This document shows positions 1 through 9,674 of a stretch of 64,000 bases of DNA, one piece after another. The DNA is from a candidate division WOR-3 bacterium (lineage in GTDB: Bacteria > Hydrothermota > Hydrothermia > Hydrothermales > JAJRUZ01), in NCBI GenBank assembly GCA_039803925.1, contig JBDRZL010000002.1, positions 171,272 through 235,271 of the forward strand, written 5' to 3'. How positions within the stretch are numbered: the stretch's first letter is position 1; each line of letters opens with the position of its first letter. A program made the position numbers and the translations under genes. Under the pieces are notes generated by a model that was given only the letters and a program-made list of their open reading frames with translations, did not search any database and was not told the DNA's origin.

Positions 1-169
1 TTATCGGAAAAAGAAAATCATTGATTGAAAATAAAAGTATAAGGATAGATAAAAGAGAAAAAAAGGAACCATAGGAAATAAAAATGAGAAATGAAACTAA
101 AAGTATTAAAAAAATCACAAAAATTCCCTTTAATTTATTATCCTTTAAAAGCCAGACCTTCCATTCCAT
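1..169 (-). CDS. partial membrane protein, runs off left edge
   Basis: An open frame starts at an ATG at 169, nine bases after the stop of the upstream synthase gene, and stays open to base 1, giving 56 codons. The visible N-terminus is a short charged stretch (MEWKVWLLKDNKLKG) followed by two nearly continuous hydrophobic segments at about residues 16-34 and 37-50, so it looks like an integral membrane protein. The close spacing suggests co-transcription with the synthase. I do not recognise the family, the Shine-Dalgarno is weak, and the product is mostly outside the window. Confidence 0.5.
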   Translation of the reverse strand, partial: MEWKVWLLKDNKLKGIFVIFLILLVSFLIFISYGSFFSLLSILILLFSINDFLFPI

Positions 170-177
170 TAATAGTT

Positions 178-1410
178 TTAAAATTTTTCTCTTTTATATT
201 TTTCAAGAACATTTAAAACATAATCAATATCATAATAGGTATGATCTGCATTTATCTGAAATCTTATAGTTTCATCCCCTCTTGGAACTATTGGATAGGT
301 AAGACCTGTTGCTAAAATTCCATTTTCAATTAAATAATTAACAAGATCCCTTGTTTTCCATGTATCTCTTATTAAAAGAGGAACAATGGGATGGGAGCTT
401 AAAATTGTCTCGTATCCAAGCTTTAAAAGGTTTTCCTTGAAATACTTTGTTAATTCTCTTAAGTATTCAAGCCTTTTTTTACCTTCCTTGCTATCAAGAA
501 ACTCAACAACTTTAAGAGCACAAGCTGCCTCAGCTGGTGTTATAGGATTTGAGTAAACATATGTTATAGCAACTTCCTTTAAGTAATTTATTATAACCTC
601 ATCAGATACAACATAACCACCATTTACTCCGAAAGCCTTACCAAGTGTTCCAATCAAAATATCGCATCTTGCACCTGTATATTCCTCAGTACCTCTTCCT
701 GTATCCCCAAAAGCACCAACTCCATGAGAATCATCTACAACTACTATTATATTTTCCTCAAAATATTCATCATATTTATTTGAAATATCTTCTATTTCCT
801 TTAAAGGTGCAAAATCACCTCTCATACTGAAAACTCCATCAGTAACAATAATAAGTCTCTTTGCCTTTCCGAGAACACCTTTAACTTTTTCCTCAAGATC
901 CTTCATGTCAAGATGTTTATAAATAAGTTTATCTTTCGGTCTTGATAATCTAATAGCATTTATAATACAGTTATGATTTAGTTCATCACTCAAAACAATT
1001 GTATCAGCATTTATAAGAGCAGCAAGAACTCCAATAACCGTAACATAGGCTGCACTGTATATCATACAATCTTCTCTTTTATGGAATTCCGCAAGTTTTT
1101 TTTCAAGTAACCTGTGAGGTTCAAAAGTTCCACTTATAAATCTTACAGCACCAGGTCCAACACCAAATTTTCTTGCATTTTCCTCTTCTGTCTTTATTAT
1201 ATCTTCAAGAAGCGACATTCCAAGATATGAATTGGAATTCATCCTTATAAATTCCTTATTTCCAAAACCTTTCAAAAAATACCTTGGTCCTTTACCATTT
1301 TCCGGTTTTTTAATTCCTGTTATAATATATTCCTTTCCCTTTAATCTACCTTCTTCCTTGAGTTTTAAAAGTTCTTTTTTTAAAGATTCATTTAATCTAC
1401 TTTTAGCCAT
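178..1410 (-). CDS. kbl: alpha-oxoamine synthase (glycine C-acetyltransferase / KBL-like)
   Basis: A PLP-dependent enzyme that condenses an acyl-CoA with a small amino acid. In the Kbl subgroup, glycine and acetyl-CoA are interconverted with 2-amino-3-oxobutyrate. The family signature is visible: GAVRFISGT at 87-95, the DDSHG cofactor-binding motif at 226-230, and the Schiff-base lysine K258 in GTLGKAFG. The length (410 aa) is normal for the family with a slightly long N-terminus. The start is preceded by a good Shine-Dalgarno (AAGGAGGA). No tdh (threonine dehydrogenase) or biotin genes lie nearby, so context does not separate Kbl from BioF or a serine-palmitoyltransferase-like role. The GxVRFISGT block favours Kbl. 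Confidence 0.85.
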   Translation of the reverse strand: MAKSRLNESLKKELLKLKEEGRLKGKEYIITGIKKPENGKGPRYFLKGFGNKEFIRMNSNSYLGMSLLEDIIKTEEENARKFGVGPGAVRFISGTFEPHRLLEKKLAEFHKREDCMIYSAAYVTVIGVLAALINADTIVLSDELNHNCIINAIRLSRPKDKLIYKHLDMKDLEEKVKGVLGKAKRLIIVTDGVFSMRGDFAPLKEIEDISNKYDEYFEENIIVVVDDSHGVGAFGDTGRGTEEYTGARCDILIGTLGKAFGVNGGYVVSDEVIINYLKEVAITYVYSNPITPAEAACALKVVEFLDSKEGKKRLEYLRELTKYFKENLLKLGYETILSSHPIVPLLIRDTWKTRDLVNYLIENGILATGLTYPIVPRGDETIRFQINADHTYYDIDYVLNVLEKYKREKF

Positions 1411-1469
1411 TTTTATCCTCCTTTTAATTTAAATATAATTATAAGAAAAACTTATCTTAAAATTTATAG

Positions 1470-1883
1470 ATGAACTATTTAATTTTATCAATAATTACAC
1501 TTATTGCTTGGGGATTTTGGGGATTTTTTTCAAAATTTTCTACATATTATTACAGGTGGTATGAATACTTCATTTTCTCAAGTATTATGTCGCTTTTTTT
1601 CTCAACATTTCTTTTTTTCCTTTATAGAAAAGATTTGAACTTTAGACCAGAAGGATTAGTTTACCTTTTACTTGCACTATTCTCAGGAACAATAGGGACA
1701 GTATTTTTTTATCTCGCACTTACAAAAGGAAAAGCATCCATAATAGTCCCTTTAACATCACTTTATCCTGCTCTTACTCTTATACTTTCAAGAATATTTT
1801 TAAAAGAAGAATTAAGTCTACAAGGGTATATTGGCATAATACTTGCCATATTTGCTATTCTTCTATTATCTAAAAGTTCATAA
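1470..1883 (+). CDS. single-domain EamA/DMT-superfamily membrane protein
   Basis: A 137-aa protein made almost only of hydrophobic helices, about four to five membrane segments. It matches one EamA repeat: an N-terminal WGFWGFFSK stretch, then FFYLALTKGKASIIVPLTSLYPALTL, and a final helix after FLKEELSLQGYIG. Typical EamA metabolite exporters carry two such repeats in about 300 aa, so this is a half-size form that would have to dimerise, like the SMR family. The substrate cannot be told. It is convergent with truD and overlaps its 3' end by six bases. No Shine-Dalgarno is visible before the ATG. Confidence 0.75.
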   Translation: MNYLILSIITLIAWGFWGFFSKFSTYYYRWYEYFIFSSIMSLFFSTFLFFLYRKDLNFRPEGLVYLLLALFSGTIGTVFFYLALTKGKASIIVPLTSLYPALTLILSRIFLKEELSLQGYIGIILAIFAILLLSKSS

Positions 1884-3014
1884 ATTAAGTTTCCTCATTA
1901 AAATTTTTAATAGAATTGTGGCATAGGAACCAGGAGGCAAAGAAAAAGAAAGTATAAGTTTTTCCTTATCATAATTAAAATTTAAATCCTCTGGATAAAC
2001 CCATAACCTTCGAGTGTAACCCCTAAAGGAAAAATTTTCTAAAAAATCAGGAACTTTTAATGGATAACTTAAATTGTCCTTTTTTAATTCTCTAATTAAA
2101 ATTTCTTCAAACTCAGGATGAGAAGGGATTCTCTCAGTTCCAGGAACAGGAAATATAGGTTCACTCAAAATATCTTTAACTTCCTGATTTATTGTTTCAG
2201 GGACAAAAAGAAAAATATTTTTTATTTTAATAACAAACCCTTTTTTAAAACTTATTTTACTTTTTTTTAGAAACTTACTTACACATTTATTCCATATAAG
2301 GGATGAAAATTTCTCAAAATAAATTTTTAATAAATCAGATTCTATTTTCTTAATAATTCCTTTGCAATCATCTTCAATGAGTTTTTTTACGATTTCCCTG
2401 TCCTCCTCTGAAGGAGCATAAGGAAGAAGCCTTTCAGGTTTATAAAAAAATTTTTTTACATACTTTTTAAATCTTTTTAAATTCTTTCTTCCTTCAGGAG
2501 AAAGCGATAGAAGGTGAACTTTTATTGCTTCTTTAATATTTCCCTTAATTAAAAGCGGAAAAAATAAAGAACTTGCATCCGAGGATAATCTCTGTATATC
2601 AAAATAATTTGGAAAACCTTTTTTACTCAAATCCTCGAGAATTTCAAAAATCTTACCAACCTCATTTTTTCTTAAATCCCTCAAGGTAATTTTGAAATTG
2701 TTTTTTTCAAGATCATATGAGTTTAATTCTTTATCAGAAAATCCTATAAGTTCAGCAGAAAAATTTTTAAATTTTACATAATTGGGCACGTTCCCCTTTG
2801 CAGAAAAATAAAAAATACTTATAGATTTTTTATCCTTTAAACCTAAAAAACTTATTTTTGCATTAAAGGTTTTTTCAAGAAGGTTTTTAAGATAAAAACT
2901 TTCAAGACCAATCTTTTTTGCTTTATAAACTTTATATAAACCTTTCTCCTTTAAAACACCTTTTTTTAAAACCTCCTCAACTACAAAATCCTCTAAAAAA
3001 GTTTTAAATTTCAT
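1878..3014 (-). CDS. truD: tRNA pseudouridine(13) synthase TruD
   Basis: Converts uridine 13 of tRNA to pseudouridine. The TruD family motif GLKDKKSI lies at residues 58-65, with the catalytic aspartate D61. A second family block, NYFDIQRLSSD, follows near residue 137, where E. coli TruD has NYFGxQRFG, so the Gly is Asp here. The 378-aa length and insertion domain fit the family. The start codon overlaps the end of the upstream propeller gene by one base, so the two are probably co-transcribed. Cytoplasmic. Confidence 0.92.
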   Translation of the reverse strand: MKFKTFLEDFVVEEVLKKGVLKEKGLYKVYKAKKIGLESFYLKNLLEKTFNAKISFLGLKDKKSISIFYFSAKGNVPNYVKFKNFSAELIGFSDKELNSYDLEKNNFKITLRDLRKNEVGKIFEILEDLSKKGFPNYFDIQRLSSDASSLFFPLLIKGNIKEAIKVHLLSLSPEGRKNLKRFKKYVKKFFYKPERLLPYAPSEEDREIVKKLIEDDCKGIIKKIESDLLKIYFEKFSSLIWNKCVSKFLKKSKISFKKGFVIKIKNIFLFVPETINQEVKDILSEPIFPVPGTERIPSHPEFEEILIRELKKDNLSYPLKVPDFLENFSFRGYTRRLWVYPEDLNFNYDKEKLILSFSLPPGSYATILLKILMRKLNL

Positions 3015-4987
3015 TACTCGCAGATTATTTTTTTAATTTTAGTATCCTTATCCAATTTTATAACTAAAATATAAAAACCTCTTTCAAGATTAAAAGCATT
3101 AACCTTAAATCTGTCTCCTGAGTTTACAAAATTCAATTTTTTAACCCTTCCAGAGGGTGAATAGATAAGAATCTCCTTTAAATTTTCTTTTGTTTTTATA
3201 TAAAAGAAACCCCTGTCTTTTTTAAAAGGATTGGGGAAAACTATAGGTTCTTCTGCTTCAGAAGGTCCAAAAACTTTTAAATTCATAATTGAGACTCCAT
3301 CCTTTGTACCAATTATTATTTCCTCATTCAAATTATCATAATATAAAAGAGAGGCAGAACACTGAGAATTAAAATCAATACTTTCAGTCCTTGTAAGAGT
3401 ATTATAGGAAGATTCAAAAATTTTTTCCTCACCACTTCTTGATATAAAGATTAATCCACTTCTTGTAAGAGCATAAGTATTTCCATATTTATCATTTATT
3501 ACTGAAACAGTATAAGAATCAAAAGTCCTATAATTTTTAATAAATTGAAAATCAGGCAATTTGTATTCAAATAAACCTGAATTTGTTGCAAAAAAAATCT
3601 TATTTTCATAAATTGATATATCGTAAACAGGATAACCTGTATTCATAACAAAACTTATATTATAATTTTTATCAATTTTGTAAATGTTACCCTCTGTATT
3701 GGAAACAAAATAAAAATCAGCATATTTTTCTATATCTGTTGCATAACCAAGGTTAAAAATTTCTTTAATTTTCTCATCCTTTAAATTCCTTATTTCTATT
3801 GAATTCTGTGCAGGTTTTAAAACAGAAAAAGTAGAATCATTTAAAAATTTTAAGAGCTGAATGCATGTAGAAAGATTTAAAGTATCATAAATATTGAAAA
3901 GAGAATCAATTTTAAAAATTGGACCACACCAAGGTGATGTGATTATAATCTCAGGATTTACATCAAGGGTTCTTATCCATCCGCCTAATAATTTATTTAC
4001 CTTTTCATATTTTTCATTAAAAATATCAATTCCTCTATCATGGGAAAAAAGGTAATATTTTCCAAACTTTTTAACAGAAGAAATGGAATTGGAAGTTAAT
4101 TCTTTAAAATAATTTTTGAAATTTAAAAATAAAGAATTTTTATAATCATAAATTACAATACCTTTTCCAAGGAGATAAATTTTATTTTTAACTTTAATTA
4201 AACTTTTCGTATTGAAATTACTGAATTTTAATTTTTGACCATTATATAAAATATATGAACCACCCTCTGTCCCTACAAATAATGTGTCAGAATTCCCAAT
4301 TAGAGAATTTATAACATACGGAAATTTAGTTAAAAGAGAATCAGGATATAAATACAAAAAACTATCAGAAGAAACAAAAATTTTATTATTCAAGATAAAG
4401 ATATCACCTATTTTTCCTGGTAAAATTCCAGAATGTAAAGTAGGAGGGATTATTCCGAGGAGATTAATTTTAATTTTATAAAGACCTAATTTTGTTCCAA
4501 TAAATAAGGTATCTTTTATTATTTCAAGAGAAATCACGGTATCCTTAGGAAAATAATTTTTTCTTTCAAAGAAAAGTGAATCATCAGAAGTATCAATTGT
4601 GTTATTTCTATAAATACCCTTTAAACCTCTATTACCTGCTAAAAAAACTGTATCACCCTTTATCTTTATTTCCCTATAAAAATCTCTTTCAAGAAAAAGA
4701 GGAGGATAAAAATACTTTTTGTTATTTTTTAAATTTATAACAATAAGATTTTCAGAATTTGTAAAATTTAAAAGGCTATCTTTTAAAAAAATAGCATAAT
4801 AAGGGTATAGGGGAATTGAATCAGAATTTGTAAATTTATAAAAAACTGAATCCTTATTAAAGTCGAAAAGATAAATACCGTGGTCACCTGTTATAAAAAT
4901 TGTATCATTCCTGTTAAAAACACTGTAAAAAGTATCTGAATGTGTAAAATTATTAAAAATTGAAAAAAATAAAATTATTTCAAACAT
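3014..4987 (-). CDS. secreted beta-propeller protein with C-terminal sorting domain
   Basis: A 657-aa exported protein. Residues 1-15 are hydrophobic and look like a signal peptide. The body is a run of short beta-strand repeats of the type 'DTLFIGTKLGLYKI', 'DTLFVGTEGGSYIL' and 'KIFFATNSGLFEY', as in two-component-regulator-type beta-propellers. After a VFPNPFKKDRG linker near residue 580 comes a final domain of about 75 aa (LKEILIYSPSGRVKKL ... FNLERGFYILVIK) with the layout of Por-type secretion sorting domains. No enzymatic motif is visible. It overlaps the upstream aminotransferase gene by 13 bases and truD by one. The specific role is unknown; surface-exposed or secreted is an inference from the two ends. 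Confidence 0.72.
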   Translation of the reverse strand: MFEIILFFSIFNNFTHSDTFYSVFNRNDTIFITGDHGIYLFDFNKDSVFYKFTNSDSIPLYPYYAIFLKDSLLNFTNSENLIVINLKNNKKYFYPPLFLERDFYREIKIKGDTVFLAGNRGLKGIYRNNTIDTSDDSLFFERKNYFPKDTVISLEIIKDTLFIGTKLGLYKIKINLLGIIPPTLHSGILPGKIGDIFILNNKIFVSSDSFLYLYPDSLLTKFPYVINSLIGNSDTLFVGTEGGSYILYNGQKLKFSNFNTKSLIKVKNKIYLLGKGIVIYDYKNSLFLNFKNYFKELTSNSISSVKKFGKYYLFSHDRGIDIFNEKYEKVNKLLGGWIRTLDVNPEIIITSPWCGPIFKIDSLFNIYDTLNLSTCIQLLKFLNDSTFSVLKPAQNSIEIRNLKDEKIKEIFNLGYATDIEKYADFYFVSNTEGNIYKIDKNYNISFVMNTGYPVYDISIYENKIFFATNSGLFEYKLPDFQFIKNYRTFDSYTVSVINDKYGNTYALTRSGLIFISRSGEEKIFESSYNTLTRTESIDFNSQCSASLLYYDNLNEEIIIGTKDGVSIMNLKVFGPSEAEEPIVFPNPFKKDRGFFYIKTKENLKEILIYSPSGRVKKLNFVNSGDRFKVNAFNLERGFYILVIKLDKDTKIKKIICE

Positions 4988-6054
4988 CTTTCAATTACCT
5001 CCTTTATTTTTTTCATATCATTAATATTATAACGGTGATCGATAGGTAAAGAAAGTATTTTCTCAGGAATTTTGTGAACTTCTGGATAATTCGCCTTCTT
5101 TATTAAAGGGTGAACATTTGGCCATAGTGTTGGTGGATATATCCTGTTTTTAATGAGAAAATCTTTTATTTTATGTTTATTTTCACTAAAAAATGGGAAA
5201 TTTAAGGGACATATGCCCTCTGGTAAGTCCCTGTAAAGTGGCTGTATTTTTTCAAAATTAAGGTTTTTTAAAAGATAAATAAAATTTTGCCTTCTTTTTT
5301 CCATTATAAATTCATAAGGAATTCTTTTCAAAAGGTAATTTGTTAAAAAAGAGGATTTTCTGGGATCTTTATTATCTGTTAATTTTTTTTCATAATTTTT
5401 ATCAAGAACATCATAGGCAAAGGAAAATAAAGGCTTTGTTAAATAAGGAAAAAAATTGTGAAAATTTCTTATAAGGTAAGCTGATAACTTAACTAAAAAA
5501 GTCTCATAATCAAAGTTTTTAACAGAATCCTTAATCTCTTCCTCAGAAAAAAGAACACCTCCGTCAGGTAGAGGTAAAATTTTTCTCAAAGATCCAAAAA
5601 TAAGAGATGGCTTTATTTTAAAATTTCTTTTTTTAAAGGTTAAAAGAGAATGACTTATATCAAGAATAAAGGGAAATTCAAGTTCATAATCCACTGGAAA
5701 CCCAAAATATTCAATTATTATAACAATAGGACTTTTATACATTGCGGCTTTTTTCTTTATATCATCAAAATCAACCTGTGGTGATGGATTAAAATAAACT
5801 CTATAAAAATCAAAATTAAGGGATAATTCTTCAAAAGGTCTTATAACTTCATAGCAGGTATAGCTTGGTAGAAGAAAAAAATATTTTTCTTTTAAATTTT
5901 TAAGGAGAAAACGAAGAGCATCTCTTCCTGAAAAAAAGAGTTTAAAATTTTTCAAATAACCCTTCCAAAACTTAAAAATATTTTTCTTTTTTTTGAAAAG
6001 AAATGAAAATTCAAAATAGTAGTCAGAGCCAATAGGATAATTTTTTCTTCTCAT
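4975..6054 (-). CDS. DegT/DnrJ/EryC1-like PLP-dependent aminotransferase
   Basis: Fold-type I aminotransferase-like protein of 359 aa. Recognisable blocks in order are FFSGRDALRFLLKNL at 40-54, the LLPSYTCYEV strand at 61-70, the PLP-binding aspartate D132 in DISHS, and the likely Schiff-base lysine K158 in GSLRKILPLPDGG. These match the nucleotide-sugar aminotransferase group (DegT family), though the sequence is divergent. It starts a three-gene minus-strand run with the propeller and truD. Substrate unknown; a sugar-nucleotide or surface-glycan role is an inference that fits the rfbB homologue 4 kb away. Confidence 0.7.
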   Translation of the reverse strand: MRRKNYPIGSDYYFEFSFLFKKKKNIFKFWKGYLKNFKLFFSGRDALRFLLKNLKEKYFFLLPSYTCYEVIRPFEELSLNFDFYRVYFNPSPQVDFDDIKKKAAMYKSPIVIIIEYFGFPVDYELEFPFILDISHSLLTFKKRNFKIKPSLIFGSLRKILPLPDGGVLFSEEEIKDSVKNFDYETFLVKLSAYLIRNFHNFFPYLTKPLFSFAYDVLDKNYEKKLTDNKDPRKSSFLTNYLLKRIPYEFIMEKRRQNFIYLLKNLNFEKIQPLYRDLPEGICPLNFPFFSENKHKIKDFLIKNRIYPPTLWPNVHPLIKKANYPEVHKIPEKILSLPIDHRYNINDMKKIKEVIERCLK

Positions 6055-6092
6055 TTTAGGATATTTTAAAGTTAATTATTTTAAAATAAAAA

Positions 6093-8750
6093 ATGATTTT
6101 CTTTCTTTTAATTACCTTCCTTAATTATGAAGAAGAAGCACTTATAAAAGATATTCTATCCTATAAATATCTTGAAATTAAAGACCTTTCCTTTGAAAAG
6201 GATAAAAGTATATTTACAAATTTAAAGGATTCTCTAACCCTCTTTTTTCTTAAAGAACCCCTTAAAATTCCTGAATACGCAGAAAAAACTTTTAAAGATT
6301 TTAATTCAGATGAAAGGGAAATTATTGAAAAAATTTTTAAATTAAAAATCAAAGAAGAAAATTTTGAAAATATCTTAGAAGAAACGATAAATAATTTAAA
6401 AAGGGCTAAAGAAATTATCAAAAATTCCTTTTCAAATATTAAGAAAGAAAAACTTGATACATTGATTTACAATATTACTCTTCTTTTTGAAGATGAAAAT
6501 GACAAAAATGATGATACTTTATATGCTATTTTTGAAAGAGAAAAGGGAAATAAAATTAAGGCAAAAAAATGGAATGAGAAGAAAATTGCAAAATATTTAT
6601 TAAAAATAAATAGAGAAAAACTCTTTCAAGGTTTAAAAATTTCCTTTGAAAACTTAATTTTTTTAACCTATTCACTTATAAATGCAGAAAATTTAAGGGA
6701 TACAGTAATAAAAACAGAGCTCGGGTATATAGTGATAAACAGTAAAAGAGAAGATAACATATATAAAGGTGACAGTTTTTTTATTATTGTTGATTTAAAA
6801 GGTAATGACAAATATTTAGATAAGGCAGGTTCCTCAAATTTGTTTTATTCTATACCCTTTTCAATTTTAATCGATAAAGAAGGAAATGATTCTTATATTT
6901 CAAATAAAGCACTTTCCATCTGCTCATCCTTTTTTGGAGTTTCAATTCAATTTGATTTAAAGGGTAATGATTTAAGAAGGGGAAAATTCTTTTCAATTTC
7001 TTCATCCTTGTTTGGAATTAGTTTTCTTTTTGATAAGGAAGGGAATGATATCTATGAATCAGATTTTTTCTCTCAATCTGCTTGCTTCTTTGGAAAATCC
7101 TTTTTATTTGATTTTGATGGCAATGACTTATATAAGGTAACAGAAAAAGGACAGGCTTTTTCAGGAACATTGGGATTTTCAATTCTTTATGATAGAAAGG
7201 GTATGGATTCCTATATAGCCTATGGTAAGAATTATCATATACCTCTTTTACCTGATGAAACAAGGTCTTTTGCACAGGGGTTTTCTCTTGGTATAAGACC
7301 CTATCTTGGTGGTGGTGTTGCTTTTTTAATTGATAGAGAAGGAAATGATGTATATTATTCAGAAGTATATGGACAGGGCTCTTCTTACTGGTATGGAACA
7401 GGAATTTTAATAGATGGCGAGGGGAATGATTTATACCATTTAGCAGAATATGGACAGGGTTCTGGTATTCACTTGGCCTGTGGAGCACTTTTTGATTTAG
7501 AAGGTGATGATGAATATATTTCAAGATTTGGTCCTGCTCAGGGTGAAGGTCATGATTACTCTGTTGGAATGCTTATTGACAAAAAAGGGCATGATACTTA
7601 TAAAGTTTCAGGAGGTCAAGGAATAGGTTTAAATACCTCAGTTGGTATATTTATTGATTCAGAAGGAAATGATATTTATGTAACAACTGAAGAATTCGGT
7701 CAGGGCGGAGGAAAAATGTCAAGGGGGAAAATTGGAATAGGTATTTTTATTGACTTAAAAGGAAAGGATTTTTATAAGGGAGAAAATTTAAAAAAAGAAC
7801 CCTTTTTAATTTCAAAGGGGGAATTTGGCTTAAGTTATGATCCTGACACAGTTAAAAGTGTTGAACCGGAAGAAGAAGGTATAGATATGGAAATTCCCCT
7901 TGATTTAGATATTGATTCTTTATTTAAACTTGCTTCTGAATGGGAAGTAGGTAAGTATAAAAAGATTGTTCCAAAGGCAAGAAAAATTTTAGCGCAGAGA
8001 AAAGAGGATGCACTTATTTATATTTTTAATAATAAAATAAGAACACTTAACAGCTTAGAATTAAGGGCAATTAAGGAAGTTATAAAAGAAAATAAAGAGT
8101 TAAGTGCACCCTATATGAGAAAAGCTTTAAAAGAAAAAAATGATACATCAAAATTGAATATTATCTATCTAACAGGTGAAGCAGAAGTTAAGGAGATGGA
8201 AAAGGATTTATGGAAATTGTTAAGAAAAGAAAAAAGAGATTTATTTAAAGCAAATATAATCTATTCATTATCAAAATTAAAAACAGAAAATTTTGAAGAA
8301 TTATTTAAATATTTAAATGAAAATAATACTGAAATAAAAATATCCCTTATAAGAGCATGCGGAGAAATAAAAAGAAAAAAAATTTTAAAAAAAATAGTTC
8401 CCCTGCTACAGGATAAAGATGCTCTTGTTAGGTTTGGTGCAGAAAAAATTTTAAGGGATAATGTGGATTCTGTAAGGTCTTATTTAATTGATAAAATTAA
8501 CCAAAAAGCTAGCGATATAACTATATTTCATCTTTTAAGGGTTTTTAAAGGAATAAAAGAAATGGATTCTGAGGTAAAAGAAGTTTTTTTAAAATTCTGT
8601 GAAAATGAAAATAAAAAAATAAGAGCAGAAGCTATTGAATCACTATTAAATTTTAAAGATGATGAAGAAATATCAAAAAAATTAAAAGAAATAAAAGAAA
8701 AGGAAAAAGAACCTTATATTTTATGGATTTTTCAAAGTAAAAGTTTTTAA
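6093..8750 (+). CDS. large exported GND-repeat protein with C-terminal HEAT-like repeats
   Basis: An 885-aa protein with a short hydrophobic N-terminus that resembles a signal peptide. Residues about 228-566 hold twelve copies of a unit near 28 aa whose core is hydrophobic-x-IDxxGNDxY, often followed by YGQGS and a glycine-rich turn. The Asp/Asn/Gly spacing suggests metal (calcium) binding or a beta-solenoid, but that is an inference. From about residue 610 to the end the sequence is helical, with HEAT-like pairs such as KDALVRFGAEKIL and NKKIRAEAIESLLNF. No catalytic motif is seen. It overlaps the end of the convergent radical SAM gene by 30 bases. The exact function is unknown. Confidence 0.7.
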   Translation: MIFFLLITFLNYEEEALIKDILSYKYLEIKDLSFEKDKSIFTNLKDSLTLFFLKEPLKIPEYAEKTFKDFNSDEREIIEKIFKLKIKEENFENILEETINNLKRAKEIIKNSFSNIKKEKLDTLIYNITLLFEDENDKNDDTLYAIFEREKGNKIKAKKWNEKKIAKYLLKINREKLFQGLKISFENLIFLTYSLINAENLRDTVIKTELGYIVINSKREDNIYKGDSFFIIVDLKGNDKYLDKAGSSNLFYSIPFSILIDKEGNDSYISNKALSICSSFFGVSIQFDLKGNDLRRGKFFSISSSLFGISFLFDKEGNDIYESDFFSQSACFFGKSFLFDFDGNDLYKVTEKGQAFSGTLGFSILYDRKGMDSYIAYGKNYHIPLLPDETRSFAQGFSLGIRPYLGGGVAFLIDREGNDVYYSEVYGQGSSYWYGTGILIDGEGNDLYHLAEYGQGSGIHLACGALFDLEGDDEYISRFGPAQGEGHDYSVGMLIDKKGHDTYKVSGGQGIGLNTSVGIFIDSEGNDIYVTTEEFGQGGGKMSRGKIGIGIFIDLKGKDFYKGENLKKEPFLISKGEFGLSYDPDTVKSVEPEEEGIDMEIPLDLDIDSLFKLASEWEVGKYKKIVPKARKILAQRKEDALIYIFNNKIRTLNSLELRAIKEVIKENKELSAPYMRKALKEKNDTSKLNIIYLTGEAEVKEMEKDLWKLLRKEKRDLFKANIIYSLSKLKTENFEELFKYLNENNTEIKISLIRACGEIKRKKILKKIVPLLQDKDALVRFGAEKILRDNVDSVRSYLIDKINQKASDITIFHLLRVFKGIKEMDSEVKEVFLKFCENENKKIRAEAIESLLNFKDDEEISKKLKEIKEKEKEPYILWIFQSKSF

Positions 8751-9674
8751 ATCTTCAAGGTATTTACCCTGGAAACTCTCCCTTTTCTCCAGTTCCCTTT
8801 CAATTTTATTTAATACAATCATTTTATTTTTACACCAATCAGGTGCAACTAACAAATTAAAAGGAGCTTCACCTGTTAATCTTGCGATTAATATATTTTC
8901 TTCCAGTCTTTCAATAAAATCACATGCAGCATTTATATACTCCTCCATTTCAAGGGGTTTATACTTTCCTTCCCTGTACCAATTCTCAAGTTCAGTATAT
9001 TTAACGATATGCAAGGGATGAATTTTAACTCCGTCAATTTTCAATTTATTTAAAAAAAAAGCTGTATTCATCCAGTCATCATATGTATCACCGGGAAGAC
9101 CTATTATAACATGAGCCATAACCCTAATATTTTTTTCCTTTAATTTAAAAACAGCTTCCTCAAAATTTTTAACATTGTGCCCCCTTTTTGTTATTTCCAT
9201 TGTTTTATCATTTGCTGATTGAAGACCCAGTTCAACCCACAAATAAGTTTTCTTATTAAGTTCATAAAGAAGTTCCAAAACTTCATCTCCTACGGTATCA
9301 CTTCTTGTTCCAATTGAAATTCCAACAATATCAGGATGGGTGTTTAATGCTTCATAATAAACTTTTCTCATGAATTCTATATCACCATAAGTATTTGTGA
9401 AGGCTTGAAAATAAACAATGAATTTATTAACCTTTCTTCTATTTCTAATTATTTCCATACCCTTTAAAATCTGTTCTTTTAAAGGCACTTTTCTTCTTGC
9501 TGTTTCAGGGACAAAAGAGGGGTTATAGCAGTAAATACACTTCGCCTGTGGTGGACATTTAAAACCTGCATCCACTGAAATTTTCCAAACTTTTTCTCCG
9601 AAAAGATTCTTAAGATGTTCTGAAAATTTATTATACCTTAAATTATAATCAAAAAATTTAACAATATCTTTCAT
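8721..9674 (-). CDS. radical SAM protein, YhcC/TIGR01212-like
   Basis: A 317-aa radical SAM protein. The N-terminal KISVDAGFKCPPQAKCIYC block carries the [4Fe-4S] cysteines C40, C46 and C49 in an unusual CX5CX2C spacing, as in YhcC-type proteins whose first gap is long. Further family marks are YFQAFTNTYGD, VGISIGTRSD, WVELGLQS and HVIIGLPGD. I chose the ATG at 9674 because it overlaps the rfbB stop as ATGA and fits family N-termini; a GTG at 9695 would add seven residues. The YhcC/ElP3-like group is thought to act on RNA or proteins, but the substrate here is not shown by the sequence. Confidence 0.85.
   Translation of the reverse strand: MKDIVKFFDYNLRYNKFSEHLKNLFGEKVWKISVDAGFKCPPQAKCIYCYNPSFVPETARRKVPLKEQILKGMEIIRNRRKVNKFIVYFQAFTNTYGDIEFMRKVYYEALNTHPDIVGISIGTRSDTVGDEVLELLYELNKKTYLWVELGLQSANDKTMEITKRGHNVKNFEEAVFKLKEKNIRVMAHVIIGLPGDTYDDWMNTAFFLNKLKIDGVKIHPLHIVKYTELENWYREGKYKPLEMEEYINAACDFIERLEENILIARLTGEAPFNLLVAPDWCKNKMIVLNKIERELEKRESFQGKYLEDLKTFTLKNP

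Noticed and set aside
7018..7524. 168-aa minus-strand open frame
   Set aside because: It lies opposite the GND repeats and reflects their repeated codons; no signal of its own.
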